Notes under the pieces: model-generated
Seen by the model: only the letters and a program-made list of their open reading frames with translations
Told to the model about the DNA's origin: nothing
The model's database searches: none
Translations under genes and position numbers: made by a program
Shown: positions 18,040-26,374 of the stretch, piece after piece
How the letters are laid out: each line of letters begins with the position of its first letter
Numbering within the stretch: position 1 is the first letter of the stretch
Source: Aestuariibaculum marinum
Lineage (GTDB): Bacteria; Bacteroidota; Bacteroidia; Flavobacteriales; Flavobacteriaceae
Assembly: GCF_014596975.1 (NCBI RefSeq)
Contig: NZ_JACVXD010000002.1
Location: forward strand, 302,180 to 366,179
Length of the DNA: 64,000 bases
Direction: 5' to 3'

Positions 18040-18822
18040 ATGAAATTCAATAATATTCTTTTAGAAGCAGATAATAGCATTGCAACCATCATTATTAATC
18101 GTCCTAAAAAACTCAATGCACTTAATAAGGAGACCATTGAAGAGTTACATAAAGCTATAAAAGCTGCAGAGGTAGATAAGGCTATAAAGGTACTTATCAT
18201 TACCGGTAGTGGAGATAAGGCCTTTGTTGCAGGGGCCGATATTAGTGAATTCGCGGATTTTTCGGTGGAAGAAGGCACACAGTTGGCTGCTAATGGACAA
18301 ACCATTTTATTTGATTTTATTGAAAACTTATCGAAGCCTGTTATTGCAGCTGTTAATGGTTTTGCTTTAGGAGGCGGACTTGAATTGGCGATGGCCTGTC
18401 ATTTTAGACTCGCTAGCGATAATGCTAAAATGGGACTTCCAGAAGTGTCTCTTGGTGTAATTCCTGGCTATGGTGGTACACAGCGTTTGCCTCAGTTAAT
18501 AGGGAAAGGACGTGCTATGGAAATGATTATGACTGCAGGTATGATTGATGCTAATAAAGCGTTGAGTTATGGTTTGGTTAATTATGTAACTACGCAAGAG
18601 GAACTACTTCCGCTTTGTGAAAAAATAGCTCATAAAATCTGTAATAATTCTCCGGTTGCCATTAGTTCTGCTATTGATGCTGTAAATGCTAATTTTAAAT
18701 CAGGGGTTAATGGTTACGATGTTGAAGTAGAAGGGTTTGGTAAATGTTTTGGAACAGCCGATTTTACAGAAGGAACTACTGCCTTTTTAGAAAAGCGTAA
18801 AGCCAATTTTACCGGAGAGTAA
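18040..18822 (+). CDS. Enoyl-CoA hydratase/isomerase family protein
   Basis: Crotonase-fold enzyme of 260 residues. The oxyanion-hole segments FVAGADISEF and ALGGGLELAMACHFR are present. Both catalytic glutamates of true hydratases are present (Glu115 and Glu135, the latter in LPEVSLGVIPGYGGTQRL). It probably hydrates short-chain enoyl-CoA (crotonyl-CoA-like) in fatty-acid or amino-acid breakdown. It lies 29 bases after the histidine kinase, on the same strand. Confidence 0.93.
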   Translation: MKFNNILLEADNSIATIIINRPKKLNALNKETIEELHKAIKAAEVDKAIKVLIITGSGDKAFVAGADISEFADFSVEEGTQLAANGQTILFDFIENLSKPVIAAVNGFALGGGLELAMACHFRLASDNAKMGLPEVSLGVIPGYGGTQRLPQLIGKGRAMEMIMTAGMIDANKALSYGLVNYVTTQEELLPLCEKIAHKICNNSPVAISSAIDAVNANFKSGVNGYDVEVEGFGKCFGTADFTEGTTAFLEKRKANFTGE

Positions 18823-18895
18823 ACTTCTATATTTTAAAAACGGCAAGATACCCGAGTTACATACCCTGTATGATATTTATAAAGAAGGGCTTTAA
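18821..18895 (+). pseudogene. Possible C-terminal remnant of a lost gene
   Basis: Directly after the enoyl-CoA hydratase stop, in another frame, 24 codons stay open to a TAA. They give a protein-like C-terminus (NGKIPELHTLYDIYKEGL). No start codon or upstream body remains in that frame. It may be the tail of a deleted gene. The evidence is only the protein-like composition, so this is weak. Confidence 0.3.
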
Positions 18896-18910
18896 AATTA
18901 TTTTTAATAA

Positions 18911-18940
18911 AAAAAGGTGAGCTATTTAGCTCACCTTTTT
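18911..18940. terminator. Bidirectional terminator
   Basis: Perfect 14-bp inverted repeat (AAAAAGGTGAGCTA, 2-base centre) with A and T runs on its two sides. It lies between the convergent enoyl-CoA hydratase gene and the first secreted paralogue and can end both. Confidence 0.9.
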
Positions 18941-18969
18941 AGTTGTTTTAAATGTTTTCTTGTAGTGTT

Positions 18970-19584
18970 TTAATTTGAGATTTCTTCAGTAAAAACTTTA
19001 CCTTCAGTTTTGTAAACAATTTTATAGTCACCTTTGTTTAACCCTGAAAGTCTGAATATTCTACTAACATTTTCGGTGTTTGTAATAGTTTCAGAATGCA
19101 TTAATTCTGGAACTGGTGCACCATCTTCACTTGTAAAATATACATTGATTTCTAAAGGAGCTTTGTTTAAAGACAATCTAGAAATATAAACCATCTCGCC
19201 TTTTACTCTAGTAACCGGTTTAAACATAGTGCTTTCCATTTCTTTTTGAAAGTCTACTGTGTTGTCGTTTACAGTAAATGGGATAGTAGTAATTTCTACA
19301 TCTTTATCTAATTCAAAAAAGTAACTACCATCAGGAAGCGAAGTTAAATCGAATCCTTTCGTGTACGTTCCGGTTTTCTGAATTAGCTCTTTATATAAAA
19401 TCATTCCGTTATCATCTTTAATAGACAATAGGTTGCCTGCTTTAACATCACTTAACGTTACAGAAGTCTTCTTAGCATCATCTTTAATTGTAAATAATGC
19501 TGCGTCGTTCGCGAAACTTAACAAGGTAGCAAACATTGTTACCATTAAGAATCTTTTTCTTGTGTTGTTTAATACGTTTTTCAT
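18970..19584 (-). CDS. Secreted protein, tandem family copy 1
   Basis: 204 residues with an N-terminal signal peptide (about 1-25) and no catalytic motif. The core SVTLSDVKAGNLLSIKDDNG, LYKELIQKTGTYTKGFDL and LPDGSYFFELDKDVEITTIP is shared with the two paralogues downstream of it in the series. The fold is probably a beta-sandwich related to sorting-tail or carbohydrate-binding domains, which is inference. It is the most diverged of the three and lacks the 66-bp shared 3' end. A near-match -7 element (minus strand TATCTTTA, 19613-19620) lies upstream. Confidence 0.8.
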   Translation of the reverse strand: MKNVLNNTRKRFLMVTMFATLLSFANDAALFTIKDDAKKTSVTLSDVKAGNLLSIKDDNGMILYKELIQKTGTYTKGFDLTSLPDGSYFFELDKDVEITTIPFTVNDNTVDFQKEMESTMFKPVTRVKGEMVYISRLSLNKAPLEINVYFTSEDGAPVPELMHSETITNTENVSRIFRLSGLNKGDYKIVYKTEGKVFTEEISN

Positions 19585-19719
19585 GATTTGGTGTTTTTAA
19601 CGTTTCACAGTGTAAAGATACTTCGGGAATTCTGTTGGTAAAACACTGAAATTGATGAATTTATATACTAAATTATCCGTTATTTTATCGTGAAATTTAG
19701 GTTAAGTCAATTTGGTTTA

Positions 19720-19751
19720 TAATGTAGTTAATTGAGTATATAACTACATTA
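19720..19751. promoter_or_regulatory. Inverted repeat in the gap between copies 1 and 2
   Basis: Perfect 11-bp inverted repeat TAATGTAGTTA (19720-19730 and 19741-19751) with a 10-base spacer. It lies in the 408-base gap 19585-19992, about 100 bases upstream of the copy 1 promoter region. There is no T run, so an operator is more likely than a terminator. The rest of the gap is AT-rich with nothing else recognisable apart from the copy 2 terminator. Confidence 0.45.
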
Positions 19752-19942
19752 AAAACAAGAATTTACATAAAATATTCTCACTTTTTAGTGTTGTAGCAAC
19801 AGTTTGTTTTAAGTATATGGTGAGAATAGAACATCCAAAGATCTTAATGTGAGTTTTTATTTAAAGGATGAAACTCCTATCTGGAATTTCATTTTAATCT
19901 GAATATTTTATTGTAGAAATTTAAATATAGTACAAAAAAAAA

Positions 19943-20008
19943 AGTGAGCCACCACAGCTCACTTTACCAACTAAACTAAATAAGACATTAAACTAATTAT
20001 TAATGAAT
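19943..20008 (-). repeat. Conserved 3' end and terminator repeat, copy A
   Basis: A 66-bp sequence identical at 19943-20008, 21011-21076 and 21896-21961. It covers the last codons (Ile-Asn-Asn-stop), a 3' untranslated stretch and a hairpin (AGTGAGC, 7-base loop, GCTCACT) followed on the minus strand by a long T run. It serves as the terminator of copy 2. Confidence 0.92.
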
Positions 20009-20589
20009 TTCGTGTATTCCTTGTTATCAGAGACAAAAACTAATTTATAGTTACCTTTCTCTAATTTGTATGCTTTTTCAATAGATTGAACACCTTTAAT
20101 TCTTTCTGTATGAACTAATTCGTATTCGCTATTGTTGTTTGTGTAAATGTGAATGGTTAAAGCTTCTTGCTTTGGAGCTAATTTTGTAATATAAACAATA
20201 CCATTGTCTTGTCTTACATAAGGCTTGTAGCTTGTGCTTTCTTTTTCTTTGTTAAAGTAAACTTCTTCAAAATTTACAGTGAAAGGAATCGTTTTTACCT
20301 CTAAGTTTTTATCGATTTCGAAAATATACTCGCCGTTAGGTAAAGCCGATAAATCGAATCCTTTTTTATACGTTCCGGTTTCTTTAATTTGTTCTTTGTA
20401 AAGAACAACACCGTAGTTATCTTTAATAGATAAAATATCACCAGCTTTTACATGGTTTAATGTAATGGCTGTTTTAGAAATTGCGTCTGCATTTGTTGAA
20501 ATGGTAATATCACTAGCGTTACTTAATAAAGATGTAGAAACAGCTAATAATAAAATACTTTTCTTTAATACGTTAATTGTCTTTTTCAT
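19993..20589 (-). CDS. Secreted protein, tandem family copy 2
   Basis: 198 residues from ATG 20589; the open frame runs further up to 20616, but that lies at the expected transcription start behind the -7 element at 20619-20626. A signal peptide (MKKTINVLKKSILLLAVSTS) precedes the family core TLNHVKAGDILSIKDNYG, LYKEQIKETGTYKKGFDL and LPNGEYIFEIDKNLEVKTIP. It ends EYTKFINN. It is closely related to copy 3 (21061-21660). No enzymatic motif is seen and the function is unknown. Confidence 0.85.
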   Translation of the reverse strand: MKKTINVLKKSILLLAVSTSLLSNASDITISTNADAISKTAITLNHVKAGDILSIKDNYGVVLYKEQIKETGTYKKGFDLSALPNGEYIFEIDKNLEVKTIPFTVNFEEVYFNKEKESTSYKPYVRQDNGIVYITKLAPKQEALTIHIYTNNNSEYELVHTERIKGVQSIEKAYKLEKGNYKLVFVSDNKEYTKFINN

Positions 20590-20618
20590 AATAATGTGTT
20601 TTTCAACGTTCAACAAGG

Positions 20619-20723
20619 CAAAGATATGACGGATATCAGGTTAAGAAAACATCGTATTTGACGTATTTGTGTGCTATTTTATCAATTAATCCTATGTTAA
20701 ATTAATGTAAAGGTAAAATAGCA
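20619..20723 (-). promoter_or_regulatory. Copy 2 control region: -7 element and paired half-sites
   Basis: On the minus strand TATCTTTG (20619-20626) fits TAnnTTTG. Upstream lie inverted half-sites TGCTATTTTA (20672-20681) and TAAAATAGCA (20714-20723), offset by 42 bases. The same pair with the same offset occurs at the decayed fourth copy, and one half-site occurs at copy 3. The remaining part of the 20617-21060 gap shows no gene. Confidence 0.5.
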
Positions 20724-21010
20724 TATGTTGAGGTTAAATATTTATATAATCGTGATTTTGCTGTGTTATTTTAACCTGGTAAATCTTATAGAATTTAGAT
20801 TGTTTCGGACTACAGGTTAAAATACTATATGGAAGTAAGGTTGGATGATGTAATTATAGTGCTCTGTAAAGTTTAGAAGAATAGGTTCTATTTAAAGAGT
20901 GATATAGGTTATTTATAATAACCTGTGTCTGGAATAGAAGAATAATGCTTGCCAATTAATTAAATATGGAATAAGTGGTTAGATCTTAAAATTAAATTAG
21001 GGCAAAAAAA

Positions 21011-21076
21011 AGTGAGCCACCACAGCTCACTTTACCAACTAAACTAAATAAGACATTAAACTAATTATTAATGAAT
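21011..21076 (-). repeat. Conserved 3' end and terminator repeat, copy B
   Basis: Identical to the 66-bp repeat at 19943-20008. It forms the end and terminator of copy 3. Confidence 0.92.
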
Positions 21077-21660
21077 TTTGTATATTCTTTATCGTTAGAG
21101 ATGAAGACTAACTTATAGTTACCACCTTTCTCTAATCTGTAAACACGTTCTATAGATTGTATTCCTTTTATTTTTTCAGAGTGGATTAATTCGTACTCAC
21201 TATTATGATCTGCATAAATGTTAATTTTTAACGTTTCGTGCTGAGGAGCAAGTTTAGAAATAAATAACATGCCATTGTCTTGCTTTAAGAAAGGTTTGTA
21301 TGTTATTGTTTCTTGGTTTTTGTTAAAAGTTACATTTTCAAAGTTTACTGTAAAAGGAACGGTTTTAATTTCTAATGCTTTTTCTACTTCAAAAAAGTAG
21401 TTACCGTTTGGTAAAGCAGATAAATCGAATCCTTTTTTATACGTTCCTGCTTTTTTAATAGATTCACTATATAAGGTAGCTCCATTAACATCTTTTATAG
21501 ATAACAAATCTCCAGCCTCTACATTATTAAGAGTAAATGCTGTATTTGTAATTTCATCATTGATTGTAGACACAGAAACTTCGATAGCGCTACTAATTAA
21601 TGAAGTAGATAATGCTAATGCTAAAAGACTATTCTTTAAAATTTTTACTGCGTTTTTCAT
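21061..21660 (-). CDS. Secreted protein, tandem family copy 3
   Basis: 199 residues from ATG 21660 (an upstream in-frame ATG at 21726 lies beyond the -7 element TATCTTTG at 21690-21697 and is unlikely). Signal peptide about 1-27, then the same core as copy 2: TLNNVEAGDLLSIKDVNG, KKAGTYKKGFDLSALPNG and YFFEVEKALEIKTVPFTV, ending EYTKFINN. It is much closer to copy 2 than to copy 1, so the 2/3 duplication is more recent. Function unknown. Confidence 0.85.
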   Translation of the reverse strand: MKNAVKILKNSLLALALSTSLISSAIEVSVSTINDEITNTAFTLNNVEAGDLLSIKDVNGATLYSESIKKAGTYKKGFDLSALPNGNYFFEVEKALEIKTVPFTVNFENVTFNKNQETITYKPFLKQDNGMLFISKLAPQHETLKINIYADHNSEYELIHSEKIKGIQSIERVYRLEKGGNYKLVFISNDKEYTKFINN

Positions 21661-21742
21661 AATGTGTTGTTTTAAATTGTTCAACGGTACAAAGATAGGG
21701 TAGAGTAAGAGGTTGAAAAACAACATTTTTGACGAATATATA

Positions 21743-21752
21743 TGCTATTTTA
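21743..21752 (-). promoter_or_regulatory. Half-site TGCTATTTTA upstream of copy 3
   Basis: Same ten bases and same position relative to the promoter as at copy 2. The second, inverted half is not clearly conserved here. Confidence 0.4.
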
Positions 21753-21895
21753 TCAATAAGTATGCTTTTTTGTTATTTATATGAAAAATTAGTGTAAATT
21801 AGGGTTAATTAAGCATATAATGTTTGTTTAGCTGTGTGAAATTAACATGAGATTTTAGTTTATAGGATTATTGAAGTTAAAATAGTGCAAAAAAA

Positions 21896-22113
21896 AGTGA
21901 GCCACCACAGCTCACTTTACCAACTAAACTAAATAAGACATTAAACTAATTATTAATGAATATTGTAAACTCTTGTATCGAGTTATTTGTATATCGAAAT
22001 TTCTTTTTTTAGAAATTCTTAATGTCAAAATTTAAATGTTCTTAAAAAATATCGCTTTAATTACGAATGGTTTTAAGAGCGCGTTGTTATCATAAATCAA
22101 CAATACAAATATA
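21896..22113 (-). pseudogene. Decayed fourth copy of the secreted family
   Basis: The 66-bp 3' repeat is intact (21896-21961). Reading back from the stop gives QEFTIFINN, matching KEYTKFINN of copies 2 and 3, but the frame stops after about 20 codons. At the other end a -7 element TATATTTG (22106-22113, minus strand) and the family upstream region survive. About 550 bases of body are missing. This is an internally deleted copy, seen by direct comparison within the window. Confidence 0.75.
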
Positions 22114-22158
22114 CCACAGGTTAAGTGTTAAGAAAACAACTAATTTATCGTATTTATA

Positions 22159-22210
22159 TGCTATATTAACTGTTAACTAAATGTTAAATCAATGTGAAGT
22201 TAAAATAACA
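22159..22210. promoter_or_regulatory. Paired half-sites upstream of the AraC gene
   Basis: TGCTATATTA (22159-22168) and TAAAATAACA (22201-22210) repeat the copy 2 arrangement with the same 42-base offset. They lie 71-122 bases before the AraC-type gene and behind the relic promoter of the fourth copy. Confidence 0.5.
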
Positions 22211-22280
22211 CATAATTGAGATAATAAAAAATATGTTTGCACTGTTATATGTTGTAAATTTGCTTTAAACCCAATTTGTT

Positions 22281-23153
22281 ATGATTAATAAAAAGCCAAC
22301 ATTCAGAAAGCTTACTCCAAGTTTTGGTAGTTCGATATTAGTTAAGCAACATGTCGATAATGTAGATAAGAGCTTTGCCTACTGGCATTTTCATCCAGAA
22401 TTAGAACTTATTTATATAAATAAGGGGCAAGGAAAGACACATATAGGAAACCATTTATCATATTTTAATAATAGTCAGTTAATATTAATCGGATCTAATT
22501 TACCCCATAACGGGTTTACAGATAGGTTAACCGCTAACGGAACAGAAACTACAATACAGTTTAAGTCTAACTTTTTAGGAAACGATTTTCTTGAAGTGCC
22601 CGAAATGGCGAATATTGTATCGCTTTTTGAACGTGCTAAAAAAGGAATTCGTTTTAAAGTAGAAACCAAACAGAAAATTGGTCCTAAAATAGAGAAGCTA
22701 ACAAAGTATCAAGGTCTTAAACGTGTATTTAAATTTTTAGAGATTTTAGATTACCTGGCAACTACTGATGATTATACCATATTAAACGCCGATGGTTTTT
22801 CGTTCGAGACCGAGGCTCAGGATAGTTCTAAGGTAGATGTGATTTATAAATATGTGAATAAAAACTTCCAGAGACATATTAGCTTAGATGAAATTGCCGA
22901 AGAAGTAAGCATGACTGTACCTGCCTTTTGTAGGTACTTTAAAAAAGCTACGGGAAAAACATTTACGCAATTAGTAAATGAGTATCGTGTAGTACATGCA
23001 ACCAAATTGCTTAACGAAAGCCAGATGAGTATCGCAGATATTTGTTTTGAATGCGGATTTAATAATTTTTCGCATTTCAATAAGCAGTTTAACGAGATTG
23101 TGGGGAAAAGTGCCTCGAATTACCGTAAGGAAATTAAAATGATGATAGGGTAA
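22281..23153 (+). CDS. AraC-family transcription regulator with cupin domain
   Basis: 290 residues. The N-terminal cupin-type sensing domain (about 20-110) shows WHFHPELELIYINKGQGKTHIG cut here as WHFHPELELIYIN and GSNLPHNG. The C-terminal AraC domain (about 190-290) has LDEIAEEVSMTVPAFCRYFKK and ADICFECGFNNFSHFNKQF. This type usually senses a sugar or other small ligand. It lies next to the secreted tandem family and is transcribed away from it, so it is a candidate regulator of those genes; that is inference. Confidence 0.88.
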   Translation: MINKKPTFRKLTPSFGSSILVKQHVDNVDKSFAYWHFHPELELIYINKGQGKTHIGNHLSYFNNSQLILIGSNLPHNGFTDRLTANGTETTIQFKSNFLGNDFLEVPEMANIVSLFERAKKGIRFKVETKQKIGPKIEKLTKYQGLKRVFKFLEILDYLATTDDYTILNADGFSFETEAQDSSKVDVIYKYVNKNFQRHISLDEIAEEVSMTVPAFCRYFKKATGKTFTQLVNEYRVVHATKLLNESQMSIADICFECGFNNFSHFNKQFNEIVGKSASNYRKEIKMMIG

Positions 23154-23157
23154 CCTA

Positions 23158-23811
23158 TTATTTTAGGCCGTTCCACTCGTTATAAAATTGATTTAGAAAC
23201 TGAGTCATATATATATGACGCTCGGTAGCTACTTTTTGCGCTGTTTTGGTATGCATTCTATCCTTAAGTAATAGTAATTTTTCGTAAAAATGATTGATGG
23301 TAGGAGCTGTGGAAGCTTTGTATTCCTCTTTGCTCATATTTAAATTAGGCTTTATTTCAGGATCGTAAAGTGCACGGTTTTTAAATCCGCCATAATTAAA
23401 GCAACGTGCAATGCCAATAGCACCAATAGCATCTAATCGGTCAGCATCCTGTACCACATCCAGTTCGCGAGATTTAAAATTTTGGGCCTCATTACCACCT
23501 TTAAAGGAGATGTTTTCAATGATTTGAACCACATGTTCAATAATAGTAGAGTCTACATTGTGCTTAAACAGAAATTCACGTGCTATTTTAGGACCAATAG
23601 TTTCATCGCCATCATGAAATTTACTGTCGGCAATATCATGTAATAAAGCACCAAGCTGTACAATAAAAAGATTTACAGGTTCTTGTTTGGCTATAAGAAC
23701 GGCATTGTTGTAAACGCGTAAGGTGTGAAACCAGTCGTGTCCGCCTTCGGCGTGCACTAAAGTGTCTTTTACAAAGGCTTTTGTAAGATTGATGATATTG
23801 TCGTTGTTCAT
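23158..23811 (-). CDS. HD-domain phosphohydrolase
   Basis: 217 residues, YedJ-like. The HD metal ligands are visible as HDWFHTLRVYNNA (His20-Asp21 near the N-terminus), LLHDIADSKFHDGDE and DADRLDAIGAIGIARCFNYGG. Relatives hydrolyse phosphomonoesters or nucleotides, but the substrate cannot be read from the sequence. It is convergent with the AraC gene, 4 bases apart, with no clear terminator between. Confidence 0.88.
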   Translation of the reverse strand: MNNDNIINLTKAFVKDTLVHAEGGHDWFHTLRVYNNAVLIAKQEPVNLFIVQLGALLHDIADSKFHDGDETIGPKIAREFLFKHNVDSTIIEHVVQIIENISFKGGNEAQNFKSRELDVVQDADRLDAIGAIGIARCFNYGGFKNRALYDPEIKPNLNMSKEEYKASTAPTINHFYEKLLLLKDRMHTKTAQKVATERHIYMTQFLNQFYNEWNGLK

Positions 23812-23876
23812 AATAGCATAAAAATAAAAATTCCTTTCGGTAAAGAAAGGAATTTAAATAAACATATATGTTGTAA

Positions 23877-24878
23877 TTATTTTACAGTTGCTGGTTCAAC
23901 CCACTTAAATTGGTATGAGTTTTCAGGAACTTTCATTCTATCTGCTAATCGATACATTCTCGAAGGAAGCTTCATTAAGTAATCCCTTGCTTTTTCGGCT
24001 TCATCGGTTAGGTTGGTAATTTTATCAATTTCCCAACGATCGATTAGTTTTTGAAGAATATCTACGTAATCTGTTGAAGTATATACGCCAATACGTTGTG
24101 CTGTATTCGAGAATTCTTCGAAAGCAGTACTTATTTTATCTCCCGATTCACGTAAGAAGTGTGCCGGCATGGTAATTTTTTGTTTCATCATATAATGAAA
24201 CGCCATCATCATCTGGCTTGGATCGACTTTAAATATACGATCTACAAAGTCTGAATACGCATGGTGGTGACGCATTTCATCTCCTGAAATAATCTGACAC
24301 ATTTTAGCCAATCGCTTATTTCCATTCTTTTTAGCGATTTTTGCCACACGATTATGTGAAATATAAGTTGCTAATTCCTGGAAACTGGTATACACAAAGT
24401 TTTTATAAGGATCGCGGTCGGTACCAATATCGAAACCATCGGCAATAAGGTATTGCGTGGTTTTTTCAATTTCCTTCATATTTACACGTCCCGAAAGGTA
24501 TAAGTATTTGTTAAGCACATCGCCATGGCGGTTTTCTTCGGCTGTCCACTGTTTTACCCATTTAGACCAGCCGTTTCCACCATTATCCACTTGGTTAACA
24601 CCTTCAACGTCCATAAGCCAGGACTCGTACGTTGGAAGGGCTTCTTCGGTAATCATGTCACCAACCAAAACCACCCAGAAATCGTATGGTAATTCTTTTG
24701 CTAATTCTCTTATTTCGCGTACCTCCTCAAAAAAGGCATCATCTGTAGTTTCTGAATTTGGTAAAAAATCGGTAGGTTGCCATATGCTTTCAATCGGAAT
24801 TAAATATTTTTCCATTAAAGCATCAACGTCTTTTTCCAAAAACTGCATCACTTCTAATCTCACGTTCTTTAACGACAT
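23877..24878 (-). CDS. Acyl-ACP desaturase (di-iron)
   Basis: Soluble di-iron fatty-acyl-ACP desaturase of 333 residues that introduces a cis double bond into saturated acyl chains. The iron-binding motifs are EENRHG (residues 114-119) and DEMRHHHAY (200-208), with further ligands Glu79 and Glu168. It is normally a plant plastid and actinobacterial type and is also widespread in Flavobacteriia. The PlsC acyltransferase gene lies 15 bases upstream on the same strand, which fits membrane-lipid synthesis. Confidence 0.92.
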   Translation of the reverse strand: MSLKNVRLEVMQFLEKDVDALMEKYLIPIESIWQPTDFLPNSETTDDAFFEEVREIRELAKELPYDFWVVLVGDMITEEALPTYESWLMDVEGVNQVDNGGNGWSKWVKQWTAEENRHGDVLNKYLYLSGRVNMKEIEKTTQYLIADGFDIGTDRDPYKNFVYTSFQELATYISHNRVAKIAKKNGNKRLAKMCQIISGDEMRHHHAYSDFVDRIFKVDPSQMMMAFHYMMKQKITMPAHFLRESGDKISTAFEEFSNTAQRIGVYTSTDYVDILQKLIDRWEIDKITNLTDEAEKARDYLMKLPSRMYRLADRMKVPENSYQFKWVEPATVK

Positions 24879-24893
24879 TTTTCTAGGGTTTTA

Positions 24894-25628
24894 TTAGTGA
24901 ATACTGTTTGTAATAGTAGTTTCTATACTATTTATAAGCTCTTCTTTATTTGCAAAGGTACTAACTTTTAAAGGCTTATGAATGGTAAATGTTACATGAT
25001 TCCCTAATCCCATTGGATATTTACCATATTTTAACATTTTCCATGAATTGTTAATGCTTACAGGAACCACGTAAGCCGAGGGTATTTTTTTTAATAACAC
25101 TTCTAAACCTTTTGTTTGAAATGGTTTAGGTTTTCCCGTTTTACTTCGAGTCCCTTCAGGGAAAATAACGGCTGCGCGTTTGTTGGCTTCAATATATTCA
25201 CCAAACTTCATTAGTACAGGCAAAGATTGTCTCGGGTTTTTACGATCGATTAAGGCAGCACCACCGTGGCGTAAGTTATAAGATACACTCGGAATCCCTT
25301 TTCCTAATTCAATTTTACTAATGAATTTTGGATGGTGTTTACGCATGTACCAGGTTAGAGGATAAATATCGTGTAAACTTTGATGGTTAGCTACGAAAAT
25401 AATGGGCGTATCTTTCGGAATATCATGCGCGTTAATACACGAAAAACGGGTGCCTAATACATAGCCACAAAGCATTAAACAATACTGTAACGCATCTACA
25501 CTTAATTTATGCGCCTGATAACCGAACAGGTTGAAACAAATCCATTGAATCGGATGGAAAATAACCAGTGTTAAGAAAAAACACAGGTAATAAATAGCCG
25601 TTAGTGGGTATGATAATAATTTTAACAT
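24894..25628 (-). CDS. plsC: 1-acyl-sn-glycerol-3-phosphate acyltransferase
   Basis: Adds the second acyl chain in phosphatidic acid synthesis at the inner membrane. The 244 residues have an N-terminal hydrophobic segment (about 5-28), the catalytic NHQSLHD (HX4D) and the glycerophosphate-binding FPEGTRSK. A later VVPVSINNSW block is also typical. It is followed by the acyl-ACP desaturase, probably in one transcript. Confidence 0.93.
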   Translation of the reverse strand: MLKLLSYPLTAIYYLCFFLTLVIFHPIQWICFNLFGYQAHKLSVDALQYCLMLCGYVLGTRFSCINAHDIPKDTPIIFVANHQSLHDIYPLTWYMRKHHPKFISKIELGKGIPSVSYNLRHGGAALIDRKNPRQSLPVLMKFGEYIEANKRAAVIFPEGTRSKTGKPKPFQTKGLEVLLKKIPSAYVVPVSINNSWKMLKYGKYPMGLGNHVTFTIHKPLKVSTFANKEELINSIETTITNSIH

Positions 25629-25702
25629 GCCGCAAAAATAAGTAAAAACTATGCTTAATAAATAGCGATGCAGTTGTTATTTTTAGGATCATGACAGTTT
25701 AT

Positions 25703-25736
25703 AAACAAAAAAGCCACGAATACATTCGTGGCTTTT
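25703..25736 (-). terminator. Terminator after the bacilliredoxin gene
   Basis: Inverted repeat AAAAGCCACGAAT (25709-25721 and 25724-25736), followed on the minus strand by six T. It lies 20 bases beyond the bacilliredoxin stop and may also work in the other direction. Confidence 0.85.
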
Positions 25737-25756
25737 AAAACTAATATTTTGTGGTA

Positions 25757-26167
25757 TTAGCAGTGTTCGTTGTACGCATCAACAAGGTTTTCTGCAATTA
25801 ATTCTGCAGGACGACCTTCAATGTGATGACGTTCTAACATGTGTACTAATTCCCCATCTTTAAATAAAGCCATACTTGGAGAGCTTGGAGGGAATGGTAC
25901 CATATGTTGTCTTGCTTGTGCAACCGCTTCTTTATCAACTCCTGCGAAAACAGTAACGATATGATCTGGTTTTTTAGCATTTTGTAAACTCATTCTAGCA
26001 CCTGGGCGCGCATTGGCAGCGGCACAACCACAAACAGAATTTACTACAACTAGAGTAGTTCCTTCTTTTGCTAAGGCAGCATCTACAGCCTCAGGAGTAT
26101 GTAATTCTTCAAAACCAACTTTGGTTAAATCTTCACGCATTGGTTTTACTAATTCTGCTGGATACAT
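25757..26167 (-). CDS. BrxA/BrxB-family bacilliredoxin
   Basis: 136 residues, thioredoxin-fold protein that removes bacillithiol from, or reduces, protein disulfides in low-GC bacteria. The hallmark CGC motif appears in NSVCGCAAANARPG. The PFPPSSPSMALFKDGELVHMLERH region is the cis-proline segment. It is a single gene with its own terminator and a -7 element upstream. No bacillithiol synthesis genes are in the window, so the thiol partner is not shown here. Confidence 0.92.
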   Translation of the reverse strand: MYPAELVKPMREDLTKVGFEELHTPEAVDAALAKEGTTLVVVNSVCGCAAANARPGARMSLQNAKKPDHIVTVFAGVDKEAVAQARQHMVPFPPSSPSMALFKDGELVHMLERHHIEGRPAELIAENLVDAYNEHC

Positions 26168-26201
26168 ATTTTAATTTTTAAAAATTAACAAATTTAGACT
26201 G

Positions 26202-26209
26202 CAAAGATA
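26202..26209 (-). promoter_or_regulatory. -7 element of the bacilliredoxin promoter
   Basis: Minus strand TATCTTTG fits TAnnTTTG, 34 bases before the ATG. No good -33 element is seen. Confidence 0.5.
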
Positions 26210-26374
26210 CCAATTGTGTAACAATTAGCACTTTCAATCTACTAACAAATATTATATTTACACTCATTTTTTCACAATCATTAAAACAGTGAGTGTGAAC
26301 CTGCTTTAACATGTTTCTTGTTAAAATGAAAGAAACGATTGGTAGGTTTGACGTTAAACCATATTTATACTTAC

